From Cupriavidus sp. UYMMa02A (GTDB lineage Bacteria > Pseudomonadota > Gammaproteobacteria > Burkholderiales > Burkholderiaceae): a stretch of 64,000 nucleotides of DNA. The position numbers and the translations under genes are program-made. The notes below the pieces were generated by a model. The model searched no databases, was not told where the DNA came from, and saw only the letters and a list, made by a program, of their open reading frames with translations. Of the stretch, positions 30,814 through 41,710 are shown in pieces. How positions within the stretch are numbered: the stretch's first letter is position 1; each line of letters starts with the position of its first letter. Location of the stretch: assembly GCA_001725945.1 (NCBI GenBank), contig LRMT01000020.1:43260-107259 (forward strand). Reading direction: 5' to 3'.

Positions 30814-30855
30814 TAGGAACAATCCTAAACGGCCAACTTAGGGGAACCCTTAAAG
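30814..30855. promoter_or_regulatory. Dyads TAGGA..TCCTA and TTAGGGGAACCCTTAA upstream of RR2
   Basis: Two inverted repeats lie between the HK2 stop and RR2: TAGGA-acaa-TCCTA (about 30814-30827) and TTAGGG-gaa-CCCTTAA (30838-30853). The string CCTTAAA here is also present, on the other strand, in the fimbrial control array. This suggests autoregulation by RR2 or RR1. Confidence 0.45.
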
Positions 30856-33800
30856 TCACCGTCGAATGTCTGGCGCAGGCGAACCATCAGCCGGTTCGCC
30901 CGCCGCTGCCTCGGCCTGCAGGTAGGCCTCCAGATACAGCTTCAGGTCTTCAACAAGCGCTTGCGCGGCATCCAACGCCTGCTGAGCGCCAGTTTCCAGG
31001 TCGCGACAACGTCCGCCAGCGCTTCCCCGCCCTCCATGTGTGCCACCGCGCCCCGCATGCGGTGGGCATGCTGCCGGAGCTTGCCCATCTGCCCCCTTGT
31101 CAACGCTCGGAATAGTTCGTCCAGGTCGTCTTTCAGCGTCCGCACGAGGAGTGCGTGTCCGTTGTCGGACTGGCCGCCCGGCGCTGTTGCGTCAGGCACG
31201 AGTTCGGCCAGGCACCGGGGCAGCACGGCTCGCAAGCACTCCGTCAGTGCGGCAAGGGAAATGGGCTTGCAGAGATAGCCATTCATGCCGGCAGCCTGGC
31301 AACGCTCGGCTTCGCCCGCCGCCACGCTGGCGGTGAGCCCGATGACCGGTACGGTTACGCCCGCTTCGCGCAGGCTGCGGGTGAAAGCATAGCCATCCAT
31401 CACCGGCATGTGCACATCGCTCAGCACCACATCGAACTCCCCTTGGAGGCATGCGGCCAGACCCTCCTGCCCGTTGCTCGCCAACTGTACGTGGCAGCCC
31501 AGTTGCTCGAGCTGCTGCTGGACCAGCAGGCGGTTGTAAGGGTGGTCATCCACGACCAGTACCCTCAAGCCGAGTTTCGGCATATCGTTTGCCGCGACCG
31601 CTTCCGCGGCGGCGCTGTGCACCGGCATGCCGGCAGCGAGGCGCAGGGCTCGCTGGATGCCTTCCTGATGGTAGGCACTGACCACATAGCCACTGGCACG
31701 CCGCTCGGGCTCGGTCGGACCGCCTGGCTGCAGGCAGACCACACCTGCGTAACCCGCGGGAGCCTCCAGCCGGGTGCGACCGGCCATGAGCAACACCATG
31801 CCCTCCCTGGTTGCCGTGCCGCGGCAGGGAACCGCATGGGCTCCCGCGCCTCGAGCATGGCGATCACGTCGTGCAGCACGGCCTCGTCGTCGGCCAGCAC
31901 TGCAACGGCCGGCAACGCGGGCTCGACGGGCGAGCGCGGCTGGCCCATGCCAAGGTGCACGCGCATCGTGAACGTGCTGCCCTGGCCGGGCACACTTTTC
32001 AGTGTCACGTCTCCACCCATAAGCCGGGCGAGGCGGCGACAGATGGAAAGCCCCAAGCCCGAGCCGCCATAGCGACGCGCAACAGCCGCCTCGCCCTGGA
32101 CGAAGGGCTCGAACAGCTCGGCCTGCCGATCCGCCGCAATGCCGATCCCCGTGTCGCTGACTTCCAGAATCACGCACACGCCATCAGTCCCGGTACCGTC
32201 AGGGGCGGCCAGATAGGCCCGCACGCCAACCCGGCCTTCCGACGTGAACTTGAGCGCGTTGCCAACCAGGTTGTCCAGGGCCTGGCGCAATCGTCCGGGG
32301 TCGCCGATGAGCCACGGCATATCGGCCTGCGCGTAGCAGGTCATTTCCACGCCCTTGCGCAACGCAATGGGAGACTGCGCCCGCACGGTGGACTCCACCA
32401 GCTCCACAGGGTCGAACGCCACGGCGTCCAACTCAAGCTGGCCGGCTTCAGCCTTGGAGTAGTCAAGCAGGTCATTGAGGATCTGCAGCAGCACCCGCGA
32501 CGAAGACTGGATCGTCGCAATCTGTTCCCGCTGGCGCGCGTCCAGCTCACTCAGCGACAGCAGTTCCAGCGTGCCAAGCATGCCATACAACGGCGTTCGG
32601 ATCTCGTGGCTCATCACCGCCAGGAATGACGACTTGGCGGCGTTGGCCTCATCGGCAAGCCGCCGCGCCCGATCCATGGCGCGTCGCACCTCCGCTTCGT
32701 GGGTCATGTCACCGATCGCGCAAAGCAGCACGTCACTGCCCTGGTAGCGGGTGGTCTGCGCCACGACACCGATATCACGCAATGCGCCCGACTCCGTCGG
32801 AACGCGCAGCGTGAGCTTTCGCACGTCATCGCCCTGCTGGTCGAGCAAGCCCCGATACCAGGCGCCGCCTTCGATGGTCGTCCGGAATGGCAGTACCTGT
32901 TCGGCCAGGTCGTTCTGGATCCATAGATGGCCATCGGACAGCCTTACCACACGAAGTCCCACAGGTACCGTGCCGAGCAGCGTGCTCCGCAGGTGTTCCT
33001 CCTCCTCGATCTGCGCTGCGGCCTGCCGCAGCGGGACCAGCACGCGCCCCCTGAGCATCCGCATGCCGGCACACACCGCGGCAACGCCGAACAGGTAGAG
33101 CCCAAGTGCCACTGTGATCGACACGGCATGGTCCGCCACGGCCTGCGAAACCGGATAGGCGTAGACAGCGCGCCAGCCGTGGGCGCGGCTCTGGCTGCCG
33201 ATCAGCAGGTTTCCCTGCTCGAACCAGTAGGCCGCCTTCAGCTGGTCTGCCGAGACGCGGCGCTCCAGCTGGGCGCGGATGCTGTCCACGTCGAGCCGGC
33301 TCAACGCATCGCCCCGGTAAAGCAGCCGGCCGGACTCGTCAAAGAAGGCCACTGCCTGATCGGAAACCATCGGACTGCCGCTTGTCGTGATGACATCTCC
33401 CAGCAATTGCCGCGCGGAGATGGTGGCCGCGACGAACCCTACCAGCTTGCCGCCGCTGTCCCGTGACGGCGTAAAGTTGCTCATCACCATCTCGCCGGTG
33501 AAAACATCGCGATACGGCCGCGTCCAAAGCAGCTCCGCCTGCGGGAGGGCGGCTTCGCGGTAGCGAGCCGCCAGCGGTGCCAGCATGCTGCGGATCGCTC
33601 TGTCGCCTTGTCCGCAGGCACCGCAGGCATGGCCACGGTGCCGGCGTGATCAGGGCCACGCTGCGTCGACGCCACGATCGATGCCCGTATTCCGAGGCTT
33701 GCCGCCCCCAGTACGCCCGCTCGAACGCAACGAGCTGCGCCATCAGCGGCGCCAGTGCCGCGCGCTCGCTGCCCGATGCCCGTGAGGCGGACAAAATGGT

Positions 33801-34147
33801 CGCGGCCTGAAACGGTGCCGGAAATTCAACGGTCTGGATCGACTGCACTGACATACTGGCCAGCGCCGACTCGATTCGCGCTGCCGCTGCCACCAATGCC
33901 GGCGCCAGCCGGATTGCGTCATCTGGGCAAACCTGGCGATGAAATAGTCTTGCCTGGCCTTGCTCTCGTGCGTCGCCAGCAGGTGAAGCCGGTCGGTGGA
34001 AACCTGCTCCTGCAGAATCCGCAGGAACAGGCCGTGGCCATACAGCGCGAGAAAACAACTCATGACCGCCACGAGCAGAGCCGCCACTGCTGCCGCCAGG
34101 CGATCAGGAATGCCCCTGCCCTGTTCACGGAACCAGGTCGTGACCAT
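30856..34147 (-). CDS. Hybrid sensor histidine kinase with receiver and Hpt domains, HK2 (five frameshifts)
   Basis: About 1098 residues once single bases are restored near 33914, 33686, 33596, 31808 and 30998. ATG 34147 follows AAAGGGA. Order: helix ([20 protein letters not shown]), about 330-residue periplasmic sensor with a PDC/Cache-like part ([20 protein letters not shown]), helix ([20 protein letters not shown]), PAS-like segment, [18 protein letters not shown] (His), [19 protein letters not shown], a receiver ([30 protein letters not shown]) and an Hpt domain ([15 protein letters not shown]). The repaired C-terminus is [20 protein letters not shown] to stop 30856. It is a paralogue of HK1 with the same architecture. 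Confidence 0.85.
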
Positions 34148-34380
34148 GTTCGCATCCCTTTCGTTTCCTGCCGGCCAGCAACAGCAGCCAGACACGTCGT
34201 GGACACCTGCGGGCATTATGCATGCTTCCGTCAAATCGCGACCCGATCGGCGCCACATTGCAAGAATCCGCGTACCCCCATTCCTTGCCGCCCTCCCCCT
34301 CTACCACCTAGAGTAAGCAGAGGCATGCATCGCGCACACGCCGATTCAGACCAGACCCCAGCCGACAAGGAGTGACCGCA

Positions 34381-34803
34381 TGACTACCCCTCCCAACCCC
34401 TCGCGGATTTCACCAAGATGTTCGAGCAATTCAAACTTCCCGGCATGGATATGGGCGCCGTGATGGAAGCGCGGCGCAAGGATATCGAGGCACTCGGCGA
34501 GGCCAACAAGCTCGCCTATGAAGGCATGCAGGCGCTGATGCAGAAGCAGACCGAGATTTTCGGCCAGGCCATGCAGCAGATCCAGGCCGCCGCGCAGCAG
34601 ATGAGCACTGGCTCCAATCCGGCCGAGGCCATGGCCCAGCAAAACGAGTTCGTGCAGAAGGCCCTGCAACAGGCGCTGGAGAATATGCGCCAACTGGCCG
34701 AGATGGCAAGCAAGTCGCAGGCCGAGGCCATGGCCGTCATCGCAACCGCGCCCAGCAGAACCTGCAGGAAGCGGGGAACTTGCTCAAGCCGAAGACAAGC
34801 TGA
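34381..34803 (+). CDS. Phasin-family protein (two frameshifts)
   Basis: About 141 residues. ATG 34381 follows AAGGAG. Adding a C near 34401 gives MTTPPNPLADFTKMFEQFKL, then KDIEALGEANKLAYEGMQAL, QTEIFGQAMQQIQAAAQQMS and QNEFVQKALQQALENMRQLA: an amphipathic helical phasin (PF09361). A second missing C near 34741 hides the end (RNRAQQNLQEAGNLLKPKTS). Phasins coat polyhydroxybutyrate granules. That fits the 3-hydroxybutyrate genes 8 kb away. Confidence 0.85.
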
Positions 34804-34812
34804 AAGCCTTAG

Positions 34813-34865
34813 CTCACCTCACCTCACCTCACCTCACCTCACCAGCTCACCTCAGCTCACCTCAG
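34813..34865. repeat. CTCAC pentanucleotide tandem repeat
   Basis: Six perfect CTCAC copies (34813-34842), then CTCAC-CTCAG-CTCAC-CTCAG at 34846-34865. It begins 10 nt after the phasin stop, in the 3' untranslated region. Confidence 0.9.
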
Positions 34866-34866
34866 C

Positions 34867-34893
34867 GATAGCCGGCGGTATCCGCCGGCTATC
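34867..34893. terminator. 12-bp perfect hairpin after the phasin gene
   Basis: GATAGCCGGCGG / CCGCCGGCTATC with a 3-nt loop. Stable, but without a clear T-run, so it is probably a terminator or mRNA 3'-end stabiliser for the phasin transcript. Confidence 0.65.
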
Positions 34894-35204
34894 CGGCCTC
34901 CCGCACCAACTCCCGCAGACCGCAATTCTGGCAAGCCCCGGCGGCGGCCCGGAGCGCCTTGACTTTTATCAAGATGCAAAGGCGACGAGATCGTTACAGT
35001 ATTGTTGTAATTAATCACCGAAAAACGCAAATGACGCCCCAGTCCTTGCGTACGCCGTCGCTATCCTTGCCCTGCCGGCCATCGTCTCCGTTGTGCTGAC
35101 CCGCGCCGCGTTGCGGCGTCTGCCCAAGTGCGCGCTGCGGCGCGTTCCCATCCGGACACGCCGCGCCAGGCCGGAGGACCCACCGCTCCGAGGCTGAGCG
35201 ATGG

Positions 35205-36712
35205 GTGCAGATCTGCCCAGACGATCCGCCCGCGCATCCCGGCAGTCACTGCCGCCCCGTAGGTGCCCCATCAAGGCTGGCTGCCGCCACGGTGGCCGCC
35301 CTGGCCATGGCCTTGTCTGCCTGTGTGTCGATGGCGCCGCCGCTGGAACGGCCCGCCGCGCCGGTTCCCGCCACCTACGTCGGTGCCGCGGCCGGTATCG
35401 CGCAGGCCCTCGGCTCGCCGCCACCACTGCCTGGCGCGATTTCTTTGGCGATCCTGCGCTGCGGGCGCTGATCGAACAGGCATTGGCCAACAGCCGCGAC
35501 CTGCGCGCCGCCGTGCTGCGGGTCGAAGAAGCAGTGCCACGCGCTCGCGCACGCCGCGCGACTTCAGCCCGACCGGGCGTCCGCTGACCGTCAACGATTT
35601 CGAGGCCGGCGTCGGCATGAACGCCTGGGAACTCGATTTCTGGGGCCGGGTGCGCAGCCTGAAGCTTGCGCTGACACCGATGATCGGAAACTGTTCGGAG
35701 CGCTGGGATGCCGCACTCGAGAACTATCTGGCCTCCGATGCCGCGCGCGAAGCGGTCACTGTCAGTCTGATCGGCCAGGTGGCCAACGGCTACCTGGTGC
35801 TGCGCGAGCTGGACGAGCGCATCGAACTGACGGACCAGACCATCGCCTCGCGCGCGGAATCGCTGCGCATCTTCCGCCGGCGCTATGAACTGGGTTCAAC
35901 TTCCAAGTTCGACCGACACAGGTGGAGGCGCTGTGGCGCCAGGCCAGCACGCTCGGTTCGCAACTGCGGCAGGAACGCGCGGCCCAGGCCAATGCGCTGG
36001 CGCTGCTGGTCGGCGCGCCGGTAGCACTGCCGCCGCTGACCGGCCGCTTCGACGACAGCATCGTGCTGCGCGACATGGAACCCGGACTGCCTTCGGAGTT
36101 ACTGACCAATCGGCCCGACATCATCGCTGCCGAACACCAGCTTGCCGCGGCCAATGCGAACATTGCGCCGCGCGTGCCGCGTTCTTCCCGCGCATCACGC
36201 TGACCGGCTCACTGGGCACGGCCAGCGTGGAACTTGACAACCTCTTCACGGGACCCAGCCGCGCGTGGAGCTTCGGCCCCTCCTTGTCGGTGCCGATCTT
36301 CGACGCCGGGCGCAACCGCAGCAACCTGCAATTGGCCGAGGTGCGGCGCGACCAGGCCGTCGTGCAGTACGAGAAGGCCATCCAGTCCGCATTCCGCGAT
36401 GTCTCGGACGCGCTCTCGGCACGCGAACGGCTGGCCGAGCAGGTCACCGACCTGCAGGCCACGCTGCAGCTCCAGTCCGAGCGCGAGCGGTTGGCGAGGC
36501 TGCGCTACGACAACGGCGCCACACCCTACCTCGAAGTGCTCGATGCCCAGCGCGACTTGCTGGGTGCGCAGCAATTGCTGGTGCAGACGCGCCGCGCACT
36601 GCTGTCGAGCCACGTGGCCCTCTATACCGCGCTGGGCGGCGGCACCAACGTCCAGGTGGATGGTTCCGCCGTCGTGCCCGCGCCGCCCCCATCCTCAGGC
36701 AAGCCATCATGA
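35205..36712 (+). CDS. NodT/OprM-type outer-membrane efflux lipoprotein (multiple frameshifts and two larger indels)
   Basis: The lipobox ALSAC follows a hydrophobic stretch (LAAATVAALAMA). Then TAWRDFFGDPALRALIEQAL, RRAELGSTSKFD-like repeats, LLTNRPDIIAAEHQLAAANA, FFPRITLTGSLGTASVELDN, GPSRAWSFGPSLSVPIFDAG and LDAQRDLLGAQQLLVQTRRA: the OMF family with two TolC-type repeats. Single-base losses near 35414, 35917 and 36165 split it. About 60 bp appear missing near 35535 between EEA and SRTPRDFSPTG. About 14 extra codons (around LALTPMIGNCSE) interrupt RVRSLK-DAALENYLASDA near 35665. The start is unresolved. It is first in a four-gene export operon and overlaps the next gene by ATGA. Confidence 0.8.
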
Positions 36713-37778
36713 AATTCCCTGCCAGAAAGCTGATTCCCGCCGCCGTCGTGGCGCTGGCCGTCGCGGCAGGCGTGTATGGCTGGAACGCCATGCGCGAGAC
36801 CGGTCCCGGGCCGGGCTTCGCAAGCGGCAACGGCCGTATCGAAGCCACGCAGATTGACGTGGCGACCAAGCTCGCCGGACGCATCGACACCATTCTCGTC
36901 AACGAAGGCGACTTCGTTGCCGCCGGTGCACCCCTGGCACGCATGCAGGTCCAGGTGCTGCAAGCGCAGCGCGACGAAGCACGCGCGCAGGAGCAACAGG
37001 CCGTCAATGCCGCCGCCAGCGCCGCGGCGCAGGTGGCCGTGCGCGAAAGCGACAAGGTTGCGGCGCATGCCGTGGTCGCACAGCGCGAGAGCGAGCTCGA
37101 TGCGGCGCAGCGCCGCCTGGCTCGCTCCAGCACGCTGTCGCGTGAAGGCGCCTCATCCATCCAGGAACTCGACGACGACCGTGCCCGTGTGCGCAGCGCG
37201 CAGGCCGCGGTCGCCGCGTCAAAGGCACAGGTAGCCGCTGCACAGGCCGCCATCGAAGCCGCGCGTGCGCAACTGGTCGGTACGCGCTCGACCATCATCG
37301 CGGCCAAGGCCACCGTGACGCGCATCGAGGCGGACATCACCGACAGCCAGCTCACCTCGCCGCGCGATGCACGGGTGCAGTACCGCATTGCCCAGCCTGG
37401 CGAAGTGCTGGGCGCGGGCGGCAAGGTGCTGAACCTGGTCGACCTGTCCGACGTGTACATGACCTTCTTCCTGCCTGCGACGGAAGCCGGCCGCGTGCCG
37501 CTGGGCGCCGAGGCGCGCATTCTGCTCGACGCCGCGCCCGGCTATGTCATCCCCGCCACGTCTCGTTCGTGTCCAGCACCGCGCAGTTCACGCCCAAGAC
37601 CGTGGAGACCGCCAGCGAGCGCGAGAAGCTGATGTTCCGCATCAAGGCGCAGATCGACCGCGAACTGCTCAAGAAGCACCTCAAGCAGGTCAAGACCGGC
37701 GTGCCCGGCGTGGCCTGGGTCAAGCTGGATCCGAAGGCCGAATGGCCGGCCAATCTCGCGGTGAAGGTGCCGCGGTAG
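36709..37778 (+). CDS. HlyD-family membrane fusion protein (one frameshift)
   Basis: About 356 residues. N-terminal helix ([17 protein letters not shown]), then [20 protein letters not shown] and [19 protein letters not shown] (biotinyl-lipoyl-like half), a long coiled coil (residues about 90-200), [20 protein letters not shown] and [21 protein letters not shown] lost G near 37560 separates the end ([20 protein letters not shown], ..AVKVPR). It resembles YhiI-type adaptors that pair with RbbA/YhhJ-type ABC exporters. It links the inner-membrane pump to the OMF. Confidence 0.88.
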
Positions 37779-37780
37779 CC

Positions 37781-40516
37781 ATGGACACCGCCCTGCCCCG
37801 GGTCGCCCGGCTCGCCGGCGTCAGCCTGAAGTACGGCGAGACGGTGGCACTGGATGGCATCGACCTCGACGTCCCGGCCGGCCGCATGATCGGCCTGATC
37901 GGGCCGGACGGCGTGGGCAAGTCCAGCCTGCTGTCGCTGCTGTCCGGCGCACGCGCGGTGCAGCAGGGCACCGTGGAGACCTTTGGCGGCGACATGCGCA
38001 GCCGGAAACACCGCGATGCCGTGTGCCCGCGCATCGCCTACATGCCGCAGGGGCTCGGCAAGAACCTTTATCCGACGCTGTCGGTGGAAGAGAACCTGCA
38101 CTTCTTCGGACGGCTATTCGGGCATGACGACGCCGAACGCCGCCGGCGCATCGACGATCTGACGCGCAGCACGGGGCTGCACCCGTTCCTGGCCCGCCCG
38201 GCCGGCAAGCTGTCGGGCGGCATGAAGCAGAAGCTCGGCCTTTGCTGCGCGCTGATCCATGACCCCGACCTGCTGATCCTCGACGAACCGACCACGGGCG
38301 TGGATCCGCTCGCACGTGCGCAGTTCTGGGACCTGATCGCGCGCATCCGCGCCACGCGGCCGGCGATGAGCGTGATCGTCGCCACGGCGTACATGGATGA
38401 AGCGCAGCGCTTCGACTGGCTCGTGGCCATGGATGCCGGCAAGTTGCTTGATACCGGTACGCCGGCCGAACTGCTGGGGCGTACCGGCACCACGTCCCTC
38501 GAAGCCGCATTCATCGCGCTATTGCCGGAAGCCAGGCGGCGAGGGCACACTGCAGTCACGATCACGCCGCTGGAAGCCGGCGACGAGGCCGACATCGCCA
38601 TCGAGGCCCGGGAGCTCACCATGCGCTTCGGCGATTTCGTGGCCGTGGACAAGGTCAGCTTCCGCATCCGCCGTGGCGAGATCTTCGGCTTCCTTGGCTC
38701 CAACGGCTGTGGCAAGTCCACCACCATGAAGATGCTGACCGGGCTGCTGCCCGCCAGCGAAGGCCAGGCCTGGCTGTTCGGCCACGAGATCGATCCGAAG
38801 GACATCGATACCCGCAAGCGCGTTGGCTATATGTCGCAGGCGTTCTCGCTGTATGGCGAGCTGACCGTAAGGCAGAACCTGGCATTGCATGCGCGGCTGT
38901 TCGCGGTTCCGGCGGCGCAGATACCGGCGCGCGTGGCAGAGATGGTGGAGCGCTTCGCGCTGGCCGACGTACTCGACACATTGCCGGCCAACCTGCCGCT
39001 TGGCATCCGCCAGCGGCTGTCGCTGGCCGTGGCGATGGTGCACAAGCCCGAACTGCTGATCCTCGACGAGCCTACCTCCGGCGTGGACCCGGTGGCGCGC
39101 GACAACTTCTGGCGGCTGCTGATTGGCCTCTCTCGCAATGAGCGCGTGACCATCTTTATTTCGACGCACTTCATGAACGAGGCCGAGCGCTGCGACCGCA
39201 TCTCGCTCATGCACGCCGGCCGCGTGCTGGTCAGCGACAAGCCGGTGGAACTCGTGCGCAAGCGCAATGCGACGACGCTCGAGGAAGCCTTCATTGCCTA
39301 CCTGACCGATGCGAGCGGGCCGGCGCCCGTCGAAGTGCCGGCCCAAGCCAGGCCACAGGAAGCCACAGCCGAGCCGGCCCTGTACCGCCAGCGCTTCAGC
39401 TTGCAGCGAGCGCTGACGTACATGTGGCGCGAAGCGCTGGAACTGCGCCGCGACCCGGTGCGTGCCACGCTGGCCCTGGTCGGCTCGCTGGTGCTGCTGT
39501 TCGCGATGGGCTACGGCATCGGCATGGATGTGGAAGACTTGCGCTTCGCCGTGCTCGACCACGACCAGACCGTGCTGAGCCAGGACTACGCGCTGAATCT
39601 GTCGGGCTCGCGCTATTTCATCGAACGCCCGCCGATCACGGACTATGGCGACATGGACCGGCGCCTTCGCAACGGTGAACTGGCATTGGCCATCGAGATA
39701 CCGCCCGGCTTCGGACGCGACGTGCAGCGCGGCGCCCGCGCACAGGTCGGCGTATGGATCGACGGCTCCATGCCGTCGCGCGCCGAGACCGTGCAAGGTT
39801 ATGTGCAGGGCATGCACCAGGGCTGGCTGCTTGACCAGATGCGGCACCGCTACGGGCAGGACGCCGTCAGCACCGCCACGCTCGAAACGCGCTTTCGCTA
39901 CAACCCCGACGTGAAGAGCCTGCCCGCGATGGTCCCGGCGATAATCCCGCTGTTGTTGCTGATGCTTCCCGCCATGTTGACCGCGCTGGCCGTCGTACGG
40001 GAAAAGGAGTTGGGCTCCATCACCAATCTGTACGTGACACCGGTCACGCGCACGGAATTCCTGCTGGGCAAGCAGTTGCCATACGTGGCCCTCGCCCTAT
40101 TCAACTTCCTGCTGATGGCGCTGCTGGCCGTGACTGTGTTCGGTGTGCCGATCAAGGGCAGCTTCGCGACGCTGGCGCTCGCCGCGCTGATCTACGCGTT
40201 CTGCGCCACCGGCATCGGCATGCTGGCGTCCACGTTCACGCGCAGCCAGATCGCTGCGATGTTCTTTGCCATCATCGGCACCATGATACCGGCCGTGCAG
40301 TTCTGCGGCATGCTGGTGCCCGTGTCATCGCTGGAAGGGTCTGCACGGCTGGCCGGGCTGGCTTACCCGGCCACGCACATGCTCACGATCAGCCGCGGCG
40401 TGTTCAACAAGGCACTGGGCCTGCATGACCTGAGCGCGTCGTTCTGGCCGATGCTCGTGGCCGTGCCAGTGATTTTCATCGCCACCGCGGCGTTGCTGAA
40501 GAAGCAGGAGCGCTGA
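37781..40516 (+). CDS. RbbA-like fused ABC protein: two ATPase domains plus ABC-2 membrane domain
   Basis: Intact, 911 residues, ATG 37781. ATPase 1: [33 protein letters not shown]. ATPase 2: [10 protein letters not shown], Walker [15 protein letters not shown]-loop [10 protein letters not shown]; its signature is degenerate ([11 protein letters not shown] instead of LSGGQ). The C-terminal about 370 residues form an ABC-2 permease domain (first helix about 560, then [38 protein letters not shown]). The E. coli RbbA/YhiH architecture is the same; RbbA was named as ribosome-associated, but the locus suggests an exporter. Starts 2 nt after the HlyD stop. Confidence 0.9.
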   Translation: MDTALPRVARLAGVSLKYGETVALDGIDLDVPAGRMIGLIGPDGVGKSSLLSLLSGARAVQQGTVETFGGDMRSRKHRDAVCPRIAYMPQGLGKNLYPTLSVEENLHFFGRLFGHDDAERRRRIDDLTRSTGLHPFLARPAGKLSGGMKQKLGLCCALIHDPDLLILDEPTTGVDPLARAQFWDLIARIRATRPAMSVIVATAYMDEAQRFDWLVAMDAGKLLDTGTPAELLGRTGTTSLEAAFIALLPEARRRGHTAVTITPLEAGDEADIAIEARELTMRFGDFVAVDKVSFRIRRGEIFGFLGSNGCGKSTTMKMLTGLLPASEGQAWLFGHEIDPKDIDTRKRVGYMSQAFSLYGELTVRQNLALHARLFAVPAAQIPARVAEMVERFALADVLDTLPANLPLGIRQRLSLAVAMVHKPELLILDEPTSGVDPVARDNFWRLLIGLSRNERVTIFISTHFMNEAERCDRISLMHAGRVLVSDKPVELVRKRNATTLEEAFIAYLTDASGPAPVEVPAQARPQEATAEPALYRQRFSLQRALTYMWREALELRRDPVRATLALVGSLVLLFAMGYGIGMDVEDLRFAVLDHDQTVLSQDYALNLSGSRYFIERPPITDYGDMDRRLRNGELALAIEIPPGFGRDVQRGARAQVGVWIDGSMPSRAETVQGYVQGMHQGWLLDQMRHRYGQDAVSTATLETRFRYNPDVKSLPAMVPAIIPLLLLMLPAMLTALAVVREKELGSITNLYVTPVTRTEFLLGKQLPYVALALFNFLLMALLAVTVFGVPIKGSFATLALAALIYAFCATGIGMLASTFTRSQIAAMFFAIIGTMIPAVQFCGMLVPVSSLEGSARLAGLAYPATHMLTISRGVFNKALGLHDLSASFWPMLVAVPVIFIATAALLKKQER

Positions 40517-40518
40517 CC

Positions 40519-41643
40519 ATGCGGCACCTTGCCAATATCTACCGGCTTGGCATCAAGGAACTATGGAGCCTGGTGCGCGACCCGACCATGCTGGTGCTGA
40601 TCGTCTATGTATTCAGCGTGTCGGTCTACACGGGCGCCACGGCCGTGCCCGAGACGCTGCATATGGCGCCGATCGCCGTGGTCAACGAAGACGCATCACC
40701 GCTGGCCGAGCGCATCATCTCCGCGTTATACCCGCCGCAGTTCGCGCCACCGCGCCAGATATCGCCAGCGCAGATGGACAAGGGCATGGACGCCGGCGAC
40801 TACACCTTCACGCTCGACATTCCGCCCCAACTTCCAGCGCGACGTGCTCGCCGGGCGCTCGCCGGCCGTGCAGCTCAACGTGGATGCCACGCGGATGACG
40901 CAGGCATTCAGCGGCAGCGGCTACATCCAGCGCATCTTCACGGACGAGGTGAACGAGTTCGTGCAGCGCTACCGCGGCACCACGCCAGCGCCGGTAGACC
41001 TGGCATTGCGTGCTCGCTTCAACCCGAACCTCACGCAGTCGTGGTTCGGCGGGCTCACGCAGATCATCAACAACGTCACGATGCTGTCGATCATCCTGAC
41101 CGGCGCCGCGCTGATCCGCGAACGCGAGCACGGGACCATCGAGCACCTGCTCGTGATGCCGGTCACGCCGACCGAGATCATGCTGGCCAAGGTGTGGTCG
41201 ATGGGGCTGGTGGTGATGGCGGCGGCCATGCTGTCGCTGGTGTTCATCGTGCGTGGCGCGTTGCATGTGCCCATCGAGGGGTCGCTGCTGCTGTTCATGG
41301 CGGGGGTCGCGCTGCACCTGTTTGCGACGACCGCGATGGGGATCTTCCTGGCGACTGTCGCGCGCAACATGCCGCAGTTCGGGATGCTGATGGTATTGGT
41401 CCTGCTGCCGCTGCAGATGCTTTCAGGTGGCAATACGCCGCGCGAAAGCATGCCGCAGATCGTGCAGGACATCATGCTGGCGGCGCCGACGACGCATTTG
41501 TGGCGCTCGGACAGGCGATTCTCTTCCGCGGCGCGGGGATTGACGTTGTCTGGAAGCCGTTTCTGGCGTTGCTGGTGATTGGCGTGGTGCTGTTTGTGCT
41601 GTCGCTGAACCGGTTTCGGAAGACGATCAGTCAGATGGCGTAA
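40519..41643 (+). CDS. YhhJ-like ABC-2 permease (two frameshifts)
   Basis: About 374 residues, starting 2 nt after the RbbA-like gene. It begins MRHLANIYRLGIKELWSLVR-DPTMLVLIVYVFSVSVYTGA. One extra C near 40826 (a CCCC run) shifts the frame. After that NFQRDVLAGRSPAVQLNVDA, then INNVTMLSIILTGAALIRER and EHGTIEHLLVMPVTPTEIML, the classic ABC-2 motif. A lost T near 41500 moves the end, which reads FVALGQAILFRGAGIDVVWK. It completes a drug- or xenobiotic-type exporter with the three genes upstream. The substrate is unknown. Confidence 0.87.
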   Translation: MRHLANIYRLGIKELWSLVRDPTMLVLIVYVFSVSVYTGATAVPETLHMAPIAVVNEDASPLAERIISALYPPQFAPPRQISPAQMDKGMDAGDYTFTLDIPPQLPARRARRALAGRAAQRGCHADDAGIQRQRLHPAHLHGRGERVRAALPRHHASAGRPGIACSLQPEPHAVVVRRAHADHQQRHDAVDHPDRRRADPRTRARDHRAPARDAGHADRDHAGQGVVDGAGGDGGGHAVAGVHRAWRVACAHRGVAAAVHGGGRAAPVCDDRDGDLPGDCRAQHAAVRDADGIGPAAAADAFRWQYAARKHAADRAGHHAGGADDAFVALGQAILFRGAGIDVVWKPFLALLVIGVVLFVLSLNRFRKTISQMA

Positions 41644-41710
41644 ACGGCCGAAGGTGGCAGGCTGCTGCCCGGGCTCTCGTCAGAGGCCTACTTGAAATGC
41701 CCGTTGTCCG

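Larger units (their letters stand above)
34804..35200. other. Intergenic region after the phasin gene
   Basis: About 400 bp containing a pentamer repeat (34813-34865), a strong hairpin (34867-34893), and the presumed promoter of the export operon. A short AT-rich stretch with TTGTAATTAATC lies near 35003-35014. No gene is supported. Confidence 0.5.

Noticed and set aside
34813..34865. CTCAC repeats as a possible CRISPR array
   Set aside because: The unit is 5 bp, with no spacers and no cas genes.
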